A stretch of DNA of 64,000 bases from Ferranicluibacter quercicola (lineage in GTDB: Bacteria > Pseudomonadota > Alphaproteobacteria > Rhizobiales > Rhizobiaceae), in the NCBI RefSeq assembly GCF_021168455.1, contig NZ_JAJOZR010000001.1, positions 558,001 through 622,000 of the forward strand, written 5' to 3'. Position 1 is the first letter of the stretch; every line of letters starts with the position of its first letter. The notes beneath the pieces were generated by a model. That model searched no databases and was not told the DNA's origin. It worked only from the letters and a program-made list of their open reading frames with translations. Shown one piece after another: positions 8,804-15,844 of this stretch. Made by a program: the position numbers and the translations under genes.

Positions 8804-9967
8804 GTGCAAAGCGTTGCCGCTATGGCTCCAGATAAAGCAAAGGAATGTCTCTTGTTCAAATCTCCTCTCGTCCTTGGAATCAACGTTCGCGGCGTCCTCA
8901 ACAACGGCTTCACGGTCGAAAAATGCCTGAGCGTCGCCGGCAACAACACGGGCAATCTCATCTTTTCGGAATCGCTCTTCCGGGTAATCCGCAACGGCGT
9001 GATCTCTTCCTATCACTTCACGCCGGAGGTCGCCAAAGGCCGGGACGCCGTGGTGGTCGCTGCGGCCAACTGGCTGAACCCGCATAGCGATTTCGGCGTG
9101 CTGGCCGAGCGGCTGGAGGCCTTGAAACTTCCGGTCATCCTGGTCGGCCTCGGCGCGCAGCCAAGCAGGGGCCGGGAGCATCCGACCCTGAAACCGGGGA
9201 CGGAACGGCTGGTAAGGCTGGCGGCCGACAGCTCGAAGATGATTTCCGTGCGCGGGCCGTTCTCGGCCGAAGTTCTCAACGGCTTTGGCGTGAAGAACGT
9301 CGAGGTAACCGGGTGCCCGTCGCTGCTCCTTGCCAGCTATGCGCGCGGGCCGCTGTCGAAGGTGCCGAGAAATCCGCAGCGCGTGGCGTTCCACTCCACG
9401 CGGCACCTCATGCACAATACCAGCCCCCTGCAGGACTACTTCTACAAGGAGGCCTACCGCCAGCGCTACGATATCGTCCTGCAGTCCGAGCTCGCGGATT
9501 TCTATTATGCGCTGGGCCGCACCGTGAACAAGGAGATCATGGCAAAGGTCGATCCCATCGTCTGCAAATCCTACGGCGACAGCGATGCGGAGGCGGTCGG
9601 GCGGTATCTCCGGCTGCACGGCAAGGTGTTCTACGACCTCGAGAAGTGGACCGACTACGCCCAGACGCAGGACCTCTTCGTGGGAACGCGCATCCACGGA
9701 ACCGTCGCGGCCCTGCTGGCAGGAACGCCCGGCATCCTGATGACACATGACGCGAGAACGGTCGAGCTCGCCCAGACGCTGAACATTCCCTTCGTGCCCG
9801 CCGAGAGCGTCGACATGACACGAAGCCTCGACCTGCCGTCTCTGGTCGAGCAGGCCGATTTCAGCCGTTTCGAGGCACGGTACGGCGCCTATCTCAGGAC
9901 CTTCACGGCATTCTTCAAGAGCAACGGACTGGAGATGCGCGAGGAGCAGGAATTCATGGCGGCCTGA
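8804..9967 (+). CDS. polysaccharide pyruvyltransferase family protein
   Basis: The protein (387 residues from the GTG used here) matches the PS_pyruv_trans family: LVLGINVRGVLNNGF near the start, ISVRGPFSAEVLNGFGV and VTGCPSLLL in the middle, then DLFVGTRIHGTVAALLAGTPGILMTHDARTVEL. Family members add pyruvate ketals to exopolysaccharide sugars, and some relatives do other sugar modifications. It lies 45 bp after the glycosyltransferase, so the pair is probably co-transcribed. The start is uncertain: ATG 8822 lacks a ribosome site, while TTG 8852 has AAAGGA seven bases upstream and would begin right at the conserved domain. Confidence 0.8.
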   Translation: MQSVAAMAPDKAKECLLFKSPLVLGINVRGVLNNGFTVEKCLSVAGNNTGNLIFSESLFRVIRNGVISSYHFTPEVAKGRDAVVVAAANWLNPHSDFGVLAERLEALKLPVILVGLGAQPSRGREHPTLKPGTERLVRLAADSSKMISVRGPFSAEVLNGFGVKNVEVTGCPSLLLASYARGPLSKVPRNPQRVAFHSTRHLMHNTSPLQDYFYKEAYRQRYDIVLQSELADFYYALGRTVNKEIMAKVDPIVCKSYGDSDAEAVGRYLRLHGKVFYDLEKWTDYAQTQDLFVGTRIHGTVAALLAGTPGILMTHDARTVELAQTLNIPFVPAESVDMTRSLDLPSLVEQADFSRFEARYGAYLRTFTAFFKSNGLEMREEQEFMAA

Positions 9968-10077
9968 GGCCACGTCGCATCGTTTCGCTCGGCGCGGGGC
10001 GCGCAGGCGCGTCGTCCGGCCGGGCTCCGGGGGTTCGAGAACAGGATCGCGGCCATATGGGTTTCGAAGGTGTGAAA

Positions 10078-11370
10078 ATGGCGGCGCGCCGGCACGGCAG
10101 CGGGGCCGTGCGGCGCATCGCGCTTGGCTTTGCGGCCACGATCTGCCTGCTCCTCCCGATCAAGGCCTCGGCCTTGCAGGACACGGGCTCCCGGAGCACG
10201 GCCGTCGAGGACGGGGCGGCGTTCGCGCAGATCCGGGGCCGCCTTTCCAAGGGGCAGTCCGTGTTTCTGGAGAATCGCGGCCGCCCCTACAGGATCGACG
10301 GGACGCTGGTCTTTGCCCGCAATGCCAGTCTCCGCGGTGCGACCGGAACGGTTCTCCTCTCCGACGGCGATGGTGCCGCCTTCGACGTTCCGCCCGGCGC
10401 GACGCATGTCGCGATCGAAAACATAATCTTTCGCCAGAACGGCCGGAGCCGAACCCTCGGCGCCGTTCGTGCCGATAATTTTCGCCTGACGGGTGGGGGT
10501 GCTGTCGATGCGGGAACTCTGGTCTTCTCCAATGCCCGCAACGGACGCGTCGAACGCGCGCGCTTCGAGAACGGTGTGGCCGCCAATGCGATCGCCATCA
10601 CCAACGCCTCCTCCGGGATTGCCATCCAAGGCAATGAATTCGAAGGCAATGCCGGCTTCGGCATCCAGATCGACAATGGTGCGAACGGCAACGACATTTC
10701 CAACAATGCGACGCAGGGAAACGGCATCGAGCTTGTCGGCATTCGCTACAACGCCTTCGGCAACGTGATCGCCTACAATAGAGCGGAAGGCACGGGTGAC
10801 AACGGGATCTCCGTGACCGGCGACCGCAATGTGGTGCTCGGCAACCACGTCTCCGGCAACGCGCTGAACGGCATCGCCATCTATGGCGACGAAAACACGG
10901 TCATGGGCAATGTCGCCATCGGCAACGGGCAGAACCTCAACCCGCATTCCCCGCTGCACAATCCGCAGGACACGAGCATCTATGCCGGCATCCTTGCCAA
11001 CGGCGCGTTCGGGGGCGGTGGGCGGAACAATGTGATCGTCGGCAACATCATCGCCGACGATCAGGCGCAACCGACGCAGCTGCGCTGTGTCATGGTCGGG
11101 CAGGGCTATGGCCGCTGGAAGGCCGCGACGGACTATGCGGCAAGACGCTTCATCTATGCGGATGGCGAGATCTATCAGACGGAGAACGCCGGCACCTCCG
11201 GCACCGTGACACCCTCGGGCGGGGGCGTCGTCACGGACGGCCGGATCGCCTGGACGCATGTCCGCACGCTTGCCGGAAACGGGCGCCCGTCGGGCAACAT
11301 GATCGCGAACAACCAGACGTCCGGCTGCGAGCAGGCTCCCGCGCGGGCGGAGCCCTCCGGACAGCCATAG
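10078..11370 (+). CDS. secreted right-handed parallel beta-helix repeat protein
   Basis: The 430-residue protein starts with a basic stretch and the hydrophobic segment IALGFAATICLLLPIKASA, a Sec signal peptide. The body is rich in short Asn/Gly turns (GIAIQGNEFEGNAGFGIQID, NGISVTGDRNVVLGNHVSGNALNGIAIYG), the rung pattern of the parallel beta-helix proteins of the pectate-lyase and NosD type. Such proteins bind, cleave or epimerise polysaccharides in the periplasm or outside the cell. Its place among glycosyltransferase and dTDP-sugar genes suggests a role on the exported glycan. AAGGTG precedes this ATG; an ATG at 10057 is an alternative. Catalytic residues are not identifiable. Confidence 0.75.
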   Translation: MAARRHGSGAVRRIALGFAATICLLLPIKASALQDTGSRSTAVEDGAAFAQIRGRLSKGQSVFLENRGRPYRIDGTLVFARNASLRGATGTVLLSDGDGAAFDVPPGATHVAIENIIFRQNGRSRTLGAVRADNFRLTGGGAVDAGTLVFSNARNGRVERARFENGVAANAIAITNASSGIAIQGNEFEGNAGFGIQIDNGANGNDISNNATQGNGIELVGIRYNAFGNVIAYNRAEGTGDNGISVTGDRNVVLGNHVSGNALNGIAIYGDENTVMGNVAIGNGQNLNPHSPLHNPQDTSIYAGILANGAFGGGGRNNVIVGNIIADDQAQPTQLRCVMVGQGYGRWKAATDYAARRFIYADGEIYQTENAGTSGTVTPSGGGVVTDGRIAWTHVRTLAGNGRPSGNMIANNQTSGCEQAPARAEPSGQP

Positions 11371-11529
11371 GCGGCACCTGGTGCAGATGAGATCGCCGCG
11401 CCTGCAGGGTTACGCCGGGCGGCATCGTGATGGGGCTCTTTCACATTCAGTTTCTCAACGGGGGAACGAGGACATGATATTTTCCGTTGCCAACGCCTGG
11501 GGATGGGCGGGTCTGCGCGGGATGCGGCG

Positions 11530-12465
11530 ATGACGGAGCCGCGCCGCCGTATCGTCGTCACGGGACGACAGGGACAAGTCGTCAGCGCGCTTCGCGATCG
11601 GGCAGCCGTCAACGCCGATCTCGACATCATCCCCCTCGGTCGCCCCGGGCTGGACCTGTCGGACGTCCACTCGATCGCCCCGTCCCTGACGGCGGCAAGG
11701 CCCGACGTCATCGTGTCTGCGGCGGCCTATACATCCATCGAACAGGCGGAGGCCGACGAGGGTCTCGCAATTCTCGTCAACCAGACGTCCGCCGGCATCC
11801 TCGGGCAGGTTGCAGCCACGCTCGGTGTCCCGATCATCCATCTCTCGACCGCCTGCGTCTTCGATGGCGCGACCGCCGGCGCCTATGCGGAGGCCGACCC
11901 CGTGGGCCCTCTCGGCGTCTATGGCCGATCGAAGCTTGGCGGCGAGCGGGCCATCGCAGATTCGACTGCCGATCATGTGATTCTGCGCACAGCCTGGGTG
12001 TTCAGCCCCTTCGGCTCGAACTTCCTGAAGACGATGCTGCGGATCGCCGAGGATCGCGACTGCGTCAATGTCATCGCCGACGAGTTCGGCACGCCCACAT
12101 CCGCCTTCGACATCGCGGACGCCATCCTCGCGGTCGCGCGGAACCTGATGGCGAGCGACGATCCCGGCCTGCGCGGGACATTTCACCTGAGCGGCAGCGG
12201 ACGGACGAGCTGGGCCGGTTTCGCCGAGGAGATCTTCCGGGCGTCGCGGGCGCGCGGCGGTCCCTTCGCCGCCGTCAACCCGATCCCCTCGCACACCTAT
12301 TCGAGCGCCGTCGAGCGACCGGCGAATGCGGAACTCGACTGCCGCAAGCTGAAAGCCGAGCACGGCATCGCCATGCCGGGCTGGCGGCCCGCGACGGAAC
12401 GGGTGATCGAGCGACTTTTCGACACGATGAAAGAGGCAACGCCGATGAAGGAGAGGCATTCATGA
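11530..12465 (+). CDS. rfbD: dTDP-4-dehydrorhamnose reductase
   Basis: This 311-residue extended SDR has the Rossmann motif VVTGRQGQVVSAL at the start, RPDVIVSAAAYTSIEQAE, the catalytic YGRSK (Y and K of YxxxK), RTAWVFSPFGSNFLKTML and DEFGTPTSA. All are hallmarks of RmlD/RfbD, which reduces dTDP-4-dehydro-L-rhamnose to dTDP-L-rhamnose with NAD(P)H. The usual STDYVFDG motif reads STACVFDG here, a change near the active site worth noting. The start has GGGATG upstream; a longer frame from 11503 is possible. The stop overlaps the rfbA start (ATGA). rfbB and rfbC are not in the window. Confidence 0.88.
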   Translation: MTEPRRRIVVTGRQGQVVSALRDRAAVNADLDIIPLGRPGLDLSDVHSIAPSLTAARPDVIVSAAAYTSIEQAEADEGLAILVNQTSAGILGQVAATLGVPIIHLSTACVFDGATAGAYAEADPVGPLGVYGRSKLGGERAIADSTADHVILRTAWVFSPFGSNFLKTMLRIAEDRDCVNVIADEFGTPTSAFDIADAILAVARNLMASDDPGLRGTFHLSGSGRTSWAGFAEEIFRASRARGGPFAAVNPIPSHTYSSAVERPANAELDCRKLKAEHGIAMPGWRPATERVIERLFDTMKEATPMKERHS

Positions 12466-13361
12466 AGGGTATTATTCTGGCAGGTGGCAGCGGGACGCGC
12501 CTGCATCCGATGACGCTGGTCACATCCAAGCAACTGATGCCGGTCTACGACAAGCCGATGATCTACTACCCGCTGTCCACGCTCATGCTGGCCGGCATTC
12601 GCGACATTCTCATCATCTCCACGCCGCACGACCTCCCGAATTTCCGGCGACTTCTCGGTGACGGCAGCAAGTGGGGACTGAAGCTTACCTATGCCGAGCA
12701 GCCGTCTCCCGGCGGCCTCGCGCAGGCCTATATCATCGGCGCGGATTTCGTCGGCTCCAGCCCTTCCTGCCTCATCCTGGGCGACAACATCTTCTACGGT
12801 CACGGCATCGCGGAGCTCTTCGCACGCGCCAGAATGCGCAAGACGGGCGCGACCGTGTTCGCCTATTACGTCAACGATCCCGAACGCTACGGCGTGGTCG
12901 ACTTCGATGTCCGGATGAAGGCGGTTTCCATCGAGGAGAAGCCTCTCGTGCCCCGATCCAACTGGGCCGTGACGGGCCTCTATTTCTACGACAGCAGCGT
13001 TGTGGACATCGCCGCGAGCCTCGAACCCTCGCCGCGCGGAGAACTCGAGATCACCGACGTCAATCGCGTCTATCTGGAACGCGGTCAACTGAATGTCGAG
13101 CTGATGGGCCGCGGCTATGCCTGGCTCGACACGGGCACGCCCGACAGCCAGCTCGACGCCGGCGAATTCGTCGCCATCCTCGAGCGCCGGCAGGGCTTCA
13201 AGATTTCCTGCCCGGAGGAGATCGCCTTTCAGAAGGGCTTCATTTCGAGCGAGCAACTGCTTGAGCTGGCACGCGAACTCGGCAAGGGCGCCTATGGGCA
13301 ATACCTCATGAAGCAGGCCCTGCAGCCCTCGAACGTCGTGCCGTTTCCCATCGCGCGGTAG
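12462..13361 (+). CDS. rfbA: glucose-1-phosphate thymidylyltransferase
   Basis: The 299-residue protein begins with the nucleotidyltransferase signature KGIILAGGSGTRLHPMT and continues with VTSKQLMPVYDKPMIYYPLS, LGDNIFYG, EEKPLVPRSNWAVTGLYFYD and WLDTGTPDS. It is full length for RmlA/RfbA, which makes dTDP-glucose from dTTP and glucose-1-phosphate, the first step to dTDP-rhamnose. GAAGGAGAGG lies just before the ATG, and the start overlaps the rfbD stop by four bases, so translation is coupled. It is the last gene of the polysaccharide block and feeds activated sugar to it or to another locus. Confidence 0.93.
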   Translation: MKGIILAGGSGTRLHPMTLVTSKQLMPVYDKPMIYYPLSTLMLAGIRDILIISTPHDLPNFRRLLGDGSKWGLKLTYAEQPSPGGLAQAYIIGADFVGSSPSCLILGDNIFYGHGIAELFARARMRKTGATVFAYYVNDPERYGVVDFDVRMKAVSIEEKPLVPRSNWAVTGLYFYDSSVVDIAASLEPSPRGELEITDVNRVYLERGQLNVELMGRGYAWLDTGTPDSQLDAGEFVAILERRQGFKISCPEEIAFQKGFISSEQLLELARELGKGAYGQYLMKQALQPSNVVPFPIAR

Positions 13362-13490
13362 GCGTCCCGCAATAATCGACGGAGCCCCTTGTAACGGAAA
13401 GATTCAGCGCCACTTGACGGAGAGTGACAGCTCACGGAACGGGCGCTGGCATCGAGGCAAAGGAACCTTGCCCCAACAAAGGAGGACAGC

Positions 13491-13622
13491 TTGTCTTCCA
13501 GCCAGAACGTTCACGCTCCTTTCGATATGGCCTCTCCACGGACCATCCGGTCATCGCGTCCGCGGACACGCGCCGCTGTGGCGTGGCCGCAGTCCGGGAG
13601 GGTCTTTCGCGATGTCGCTTAG
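13491..13622 (+). CDS. possible 43-residue ORF with a strong ribosome binding site
   Basis: The near-perfect ribosome site AAAGGAGG sits six bases before a TTG that opens a 43-codon frame ending inside the start of the DUF1488 gene. The predicted peptide (SSSQNVHAPFDMASPRT..., with many Arg and Ser) resembles no family I know. The ribosome site is the main evidence. The frame may be a leader ORF coupled to the next gene, or chance. Confidence 0.25.
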   Translation: MSSSQNVHAPFDMASPRTIRSSRPRTRAAVAWPQSGRVFRDVA

Positions 13623-13878
13623 CTTTCCCAACGTATCCCGCAGCTTTGACGACAGGAACCAGTGCGTTCGCTTCGTCGGGTATGACGGCATGTCGGAAAT
13701 CCGCTTCTTCGTTGCGCTCGACGCGCTGCAGTCGGAAAAATCGCACCGCAACACCAGCGAGGATGATTACCTCGCATCCTTCGACGAGTTGCGTGGCGCG
13801 ATCCTGAAGGCCGCCGAGGCCGCCTATACGAAGAAGCGCGGCAACATGATCGGGCTCGGCCTTGAGGACCTCCGATAG
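13612..13878 (+). CDS. DUF1488 family protein
   Basis: The 88-residue protein MSLSFPNVSRSFDDRNQCVRF... has the pattern of the DUF1488 family: an initial short strand, then IRFFVALDALQ, and a helical second half (FDELRGAILKAAEAAY). The family is common in Rhizobiales and its function is unknown. The ATG is preceded by GGGAGG at good distance. It is followed by two small hypothetical genes in the same direction and shows no functional link to the polysaccharide block upstream. Confidence 0.75.
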   Translation: MSLSFPNVSRSFDDRNQCVRFVGYDGMSEIRFFVALDALQSEKSHRNTSEDDYLASFDELRGAILKAAEAAYTKKRGNMIGLGLEDLR

Positions 13879-13901
13879 GACCCGTCGCACCCGACGATCC
13901 G

Positions 13902-14117
13902 ATGTCGAGCCTCAAGCCGATACCACTGAATCCGAAACCGGATGCCGCCGAACGCGCGGCTTTGAAGGATGAGACAATGATTGAATTTCGCCCGAAGACA
14001 CCTGCCGAAATCAAACGCGACGCCGATAGCGCCCAGCGCGCGGCCGCCGTGAAGGCACCCGCCCCCGCAGTCAAAAAGCGCAACGAAAGCGCAGACGAGA
14101 CCGTCGAGACACCCTGA
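13902..14117 (+). CDS. small hypothetical protein, Ala/Lys-rich tail
   Basis: I do not recognise this protein. It has 71 residues from ATG 13902, or 46 from ATG 13977. The latter has AAGGATGAG just upstream and so is the better-supported start. The sequence is charged and probably disordered: PKTPAEIKRDADSAQRAAAVKAPAPAVKKRN. It has no signal peptide or membrane segment. A strong GC stem followed by TTT lies 27 bp past the stop. Confidence 0.45.
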   Translation: MSSLKPIPLNPKPDAAERAALKDETMIEFRPKTPAEIKRDADSAQRAAAVKAPAPAVKKRNESADETVETP

Positions 14118-14144
14118 CGCCCGTCGCCTTTGCCCCGAAATCCC

Positions 14145-14175
14145 CGTCGTCCCGAGATCCCGCGGGACGACGTTT
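14145..14175 (+). terminator. Rho-independent-type terminator candidate
   Basis: A perfect 10-bp stem, CGTCGTCCCG with CGGGACGACG, has an 8-base loop and is followed by TTT. It lies 27 bp past the stop of the small hypothetical gene and would end that transcript. Confidence 0.55.
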
Positions 14176-14203
14176 CCGCGACAGCCAGAACTGGAAGACG
14201 CCC

Positions 14204-14428
14204 ATGAACGTTCATTTCGATATCACCGGACACTATGTCCACGAGATACACAGCGTCCTTGCCTCCGTCGGCATCGCCGAGGGGACCGCCTATCACGAGG
14301 TGCCCTTCGATCCGGCGACGCGAGCCCGCGGCCAGCACACGTTCGACTTCCGTGACAAACAGACCGCGGACGATGCGACGACCACCTGGCAGCAGCATCT
14401 CGAGCGCCGCGCCGCCGTTCATCGCTGA
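14204..14428 (+). CDS. small hypothetical protein
   Basis: I do not recognise this 74-residue protein (MNVHFDITGHYVHEIHSVLASVGIA...). It is soluble, acidic to neutral, without a signal peptide, and its second half is helical and charged. GGAAGA lies ahead of the ATG, and the codon third positions are GC-rich as in its neighbours, which supports coding. A terminator-like hairpin separates it from the convergent gene downstream. Confidence 0.5.
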   Translation: MNVHFDITGHYVHEIHSVLASVGIAEGTAYHEVPFDPATRARGQHTFDFRDKQTADDATTTWQQHLERRAAVHR

Positions 14429-14435
14429 GCGACAG

Positions 14436-14467
14436 GGCGGCTCCCGGGCGAATGCCAAGGAGCCGCC
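14436..14467. terminator. Bidirectional terminator candidate between convergent genes
   Basis: GGCGGCTCC (14436-14444) and GGAGCCGCC (14459-14467) form a perfect 9-bp stem with a 14-base loop. It lies between a plus-strand gene ending at 14428 and a minus-strand gene ending at 14477. It could serve both; no long T-tract follows on either strand. Confidence 0.5.
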
Positions 14468-14476
14468 ATTCGGCCT

Positions 14477-14956
14477 TTAGCGAGGCAGATCAGCCGTGAA
14501 GGCTTCGAGAACGTCGATCAGCACGGCCTGCACCGCCTCGGCGGTAAAATCATTCAGCGCGATGATACTATGGCCGACAGCAACGCTCTGTGCAGATGAG
14601 CGGCTGTAATGCTGAAACTGGATATGATCGTCCGTCAGGCTGACCGCGCTGCGAATGGAGCGGCCCGAAACCGCGCTCGTGAGTTCCATCTCGACCTTGG
14701 ATGACGTTCCCGCCGAGGGTTCCGTCAACCGCATCTTCGGCATGTCGGCCATCTGGAGCTTTTGGTTCAGCGCCTCGATCGCGCTTTCGATCTTCGGGCG
14801 GAATGTCTGCACCCAATGCGTCTCGACCCACTGCTTCCGCTCGGCTTTGCGCGACTTGATCAGGTCCACCTCTTCCTGCTTTCGCCGGGCGTCCCCTTCG
14901 ATGCGGCTTCCCATCACCAGAACCTTGTTCAGGCGTTCGTCGATCGGCTTCGTCAT
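14477..14956 (-). CDS. hypothetical protein, helical N-terminal half
   Basis: I do not recognise this 159-residue protein. Residues about 10-75 are highly charged and predicted helical or coiled-coil (EGDARRKQEEVDLIKSRKAERKQWVE, then KIESAIEALNQKLQ). The second half is beta-like (SKVEMELTSAVSGRSIRSAVSLTDDHIQFQHY) and the end is helical. It has no signal peptide or membrane segment, so it is probably cytoplasmic. Its upstream region is AT-rich and contains several GATTA-type half sites, so it may be a separately controlled single gene. Confidence 0.6.
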   Translation of the reverse strand: MTKPIDERLNKVLVMGSRIEGDARRKQEEVDLIKSRKAERKQWVETHWVQTFRPKIESAIEALNQKLQMADMPKMRLTEPSAGTSSKVEMELTSAVSGRSIRSAVSLTDDHIQFQHYSRSSAQSVAVGHSIIALNDFTAEAVQAVLIDVLEAFTADLPR

Positions 14957-15387
14957 GTCTTTTCCAGTGCAGATGTCCGGGTGGGTGCGGTTACAATGCT
15001 TGCCGGCGCAAGGCCTTCGCCGGACACTTGTCCATTCGCACGGCTGAAAACAAGCCCTCAGGATGTTTCACAGACGATTATCGGAAGTAATCGTGGTGAT
15101 AATCCAAATCTATTGCTCATAGTGACTGTTTTACTCGTTATCGTGCAAATAAATTTTGAATATGAACTGGCAATTCCCGATTCATTACAGGATTAATATT
15201 TTGATATCGCCATGTCGACCACCGGGTGGCACGACACGCTTCTCTACTGGGAAGAGCAGGACACGGCCCCTGCCCTTAGCGCCGACATCCGCATCCTGCG
15301 CAGCTCGCTTGACGCCATGCGGACCGAGATATCCACGGCTGCATCCAAGTTTCTCGGAAAAAATCCGACTGCCCGGGATGGTTTACG
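14957..15387. other. 431-bp region with AT-rich centre and no confident gene
   Basis: The stretch from about 15050 to 15210 is clearly AT-richer than its surroundings and reads as a promoter or island edge. It holds a palindromic GATTA cluster (15075-15105). From 15212 an open frame of doubtful status runs rightward. The flanking minus-strand genes end or start at the borders. Nothing else was seen. Confidence 0.5.
15075..15105. promoter_or_regulatory. Palindromic operator candidate (GATTA cluster)
   Basis: ACGATTA (15075-15081) and TAATCGT (15089-15095) form an inverted repeat with a 7-base spacer. A third half site, GATAATC (15099-15105), mirrors GATTATC (15077-15083). The arrangement suits a dimeric helix-turn-helix repressor. 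It lies about 120 bp upstream of the minus-strand hypothetical gene at 14956. Confidence 0.35.
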
Positions 15388-15538
15388 TCAGGAGGAAGCA
15401 CCTGGCACAACCGCGAGAAGCAAGGCGACCACCAGGCCGAGGATCAGGGTGCATTCGACGGTGACGAGCAGCACCCGGCGCACGAGGGACGAGCGTTGCC
15501 CGGAAAGCGGCGACAGATCGCGGTCGAACGCGGCATGA
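15212..15538 (+). CDS. doubtful ORF, possibly the remnant of a gene
   Basis: From ATG 15212 the first 45-50 codons look protein-like, with GC-rich third positions (WHDTLLYWEEQDTAPALSAD, then a helix SLDAMRTEISTAASKF). After about codon 55 the frame overlaps the well-supported minus-strand membrane gene and turns into Arg/Ser/Thr-rich shadow sequence. No good ribosome site precedes the ATG. It may be the 5' fragment of a truncated gene or chance. Confidence 0.22.
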   Translation: MSTTGWHDTLLYWEEQDTAPALSADIRILRSSLDAMRTEISTAASKFLGKNPTARDGLRQEEAPGTTARSKATTRPRIRVHSTVTSSTRRTRDERCPESGDRSRSNAA

Positions 15539-15633
15539 CTCCGCAAGGGCAGACTCCGATAGGCCGCCTTCCCTTCCCACTCATCGGTTGCGAAGACGGA
15601 TGTCGGTTTGATCGAAAGCTTCTTGGAAGACAT
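15388..15633 (-). CDS. small single-pass membrane protein, unknown function
   Basis: The 81-residue protein MSSKKLSIKPTSVFATDEW... has one hydrophobic segment near the C-terminus (VRRVLLVTVECTLILGLVVALLLAVV), so it is probably a single-pass inner-membrane protein with a cytoplasmic N-terminal part. A strong GAGGAGG ribosome site precedes this ATG, so I prefer it to the ATG 30 bases upstream. It is transcribed divergently from the LuxR gene, with about 211 bp between their starts. I do not recognise the family. Confidence 0.55.
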   Translation of the reverse strand: MSSKKLSIKPTSVFATDEWEGKAAYRSLPLRSHAAFDRDLSPLSGQRSSLVRRVLLVTVECTLILGLVVALLLAVVPGASS

Positions 15634-15844
15634 GATGTCCTCCTCAATTTCAGGCCAAGGCATTCAGCCCTTAAGCGGCAGCGCCCGCCAAATTTGCTGC
15701 AGAAGACCCGTACTGCGCCTAATCCCGAGCGTTAGCAAGAGCGCTCCGACGGGATTGGCGAGCGGCAAGACCGGCGCAAAGGTCTGGCGGAATGCCGTGG
15801 CAGTTGCTACCGAGGCGGAGCGTAAATCTTCGGGGAGGACTGCG

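Noticed and set aside
8072..9973. 633-codon open frame on the minus strand across the glycosyltransferase and pyruvyltransferase genes
   Set aside because: It is the antisense shadow of two recognised plus-strand genes.
11487..12461. Open frame extending upstream of the rfbA start
   Set aside because: It overlaps rfbD in another frame, and the ATG at 12462 has an excellent ribosome site and the exact family start.
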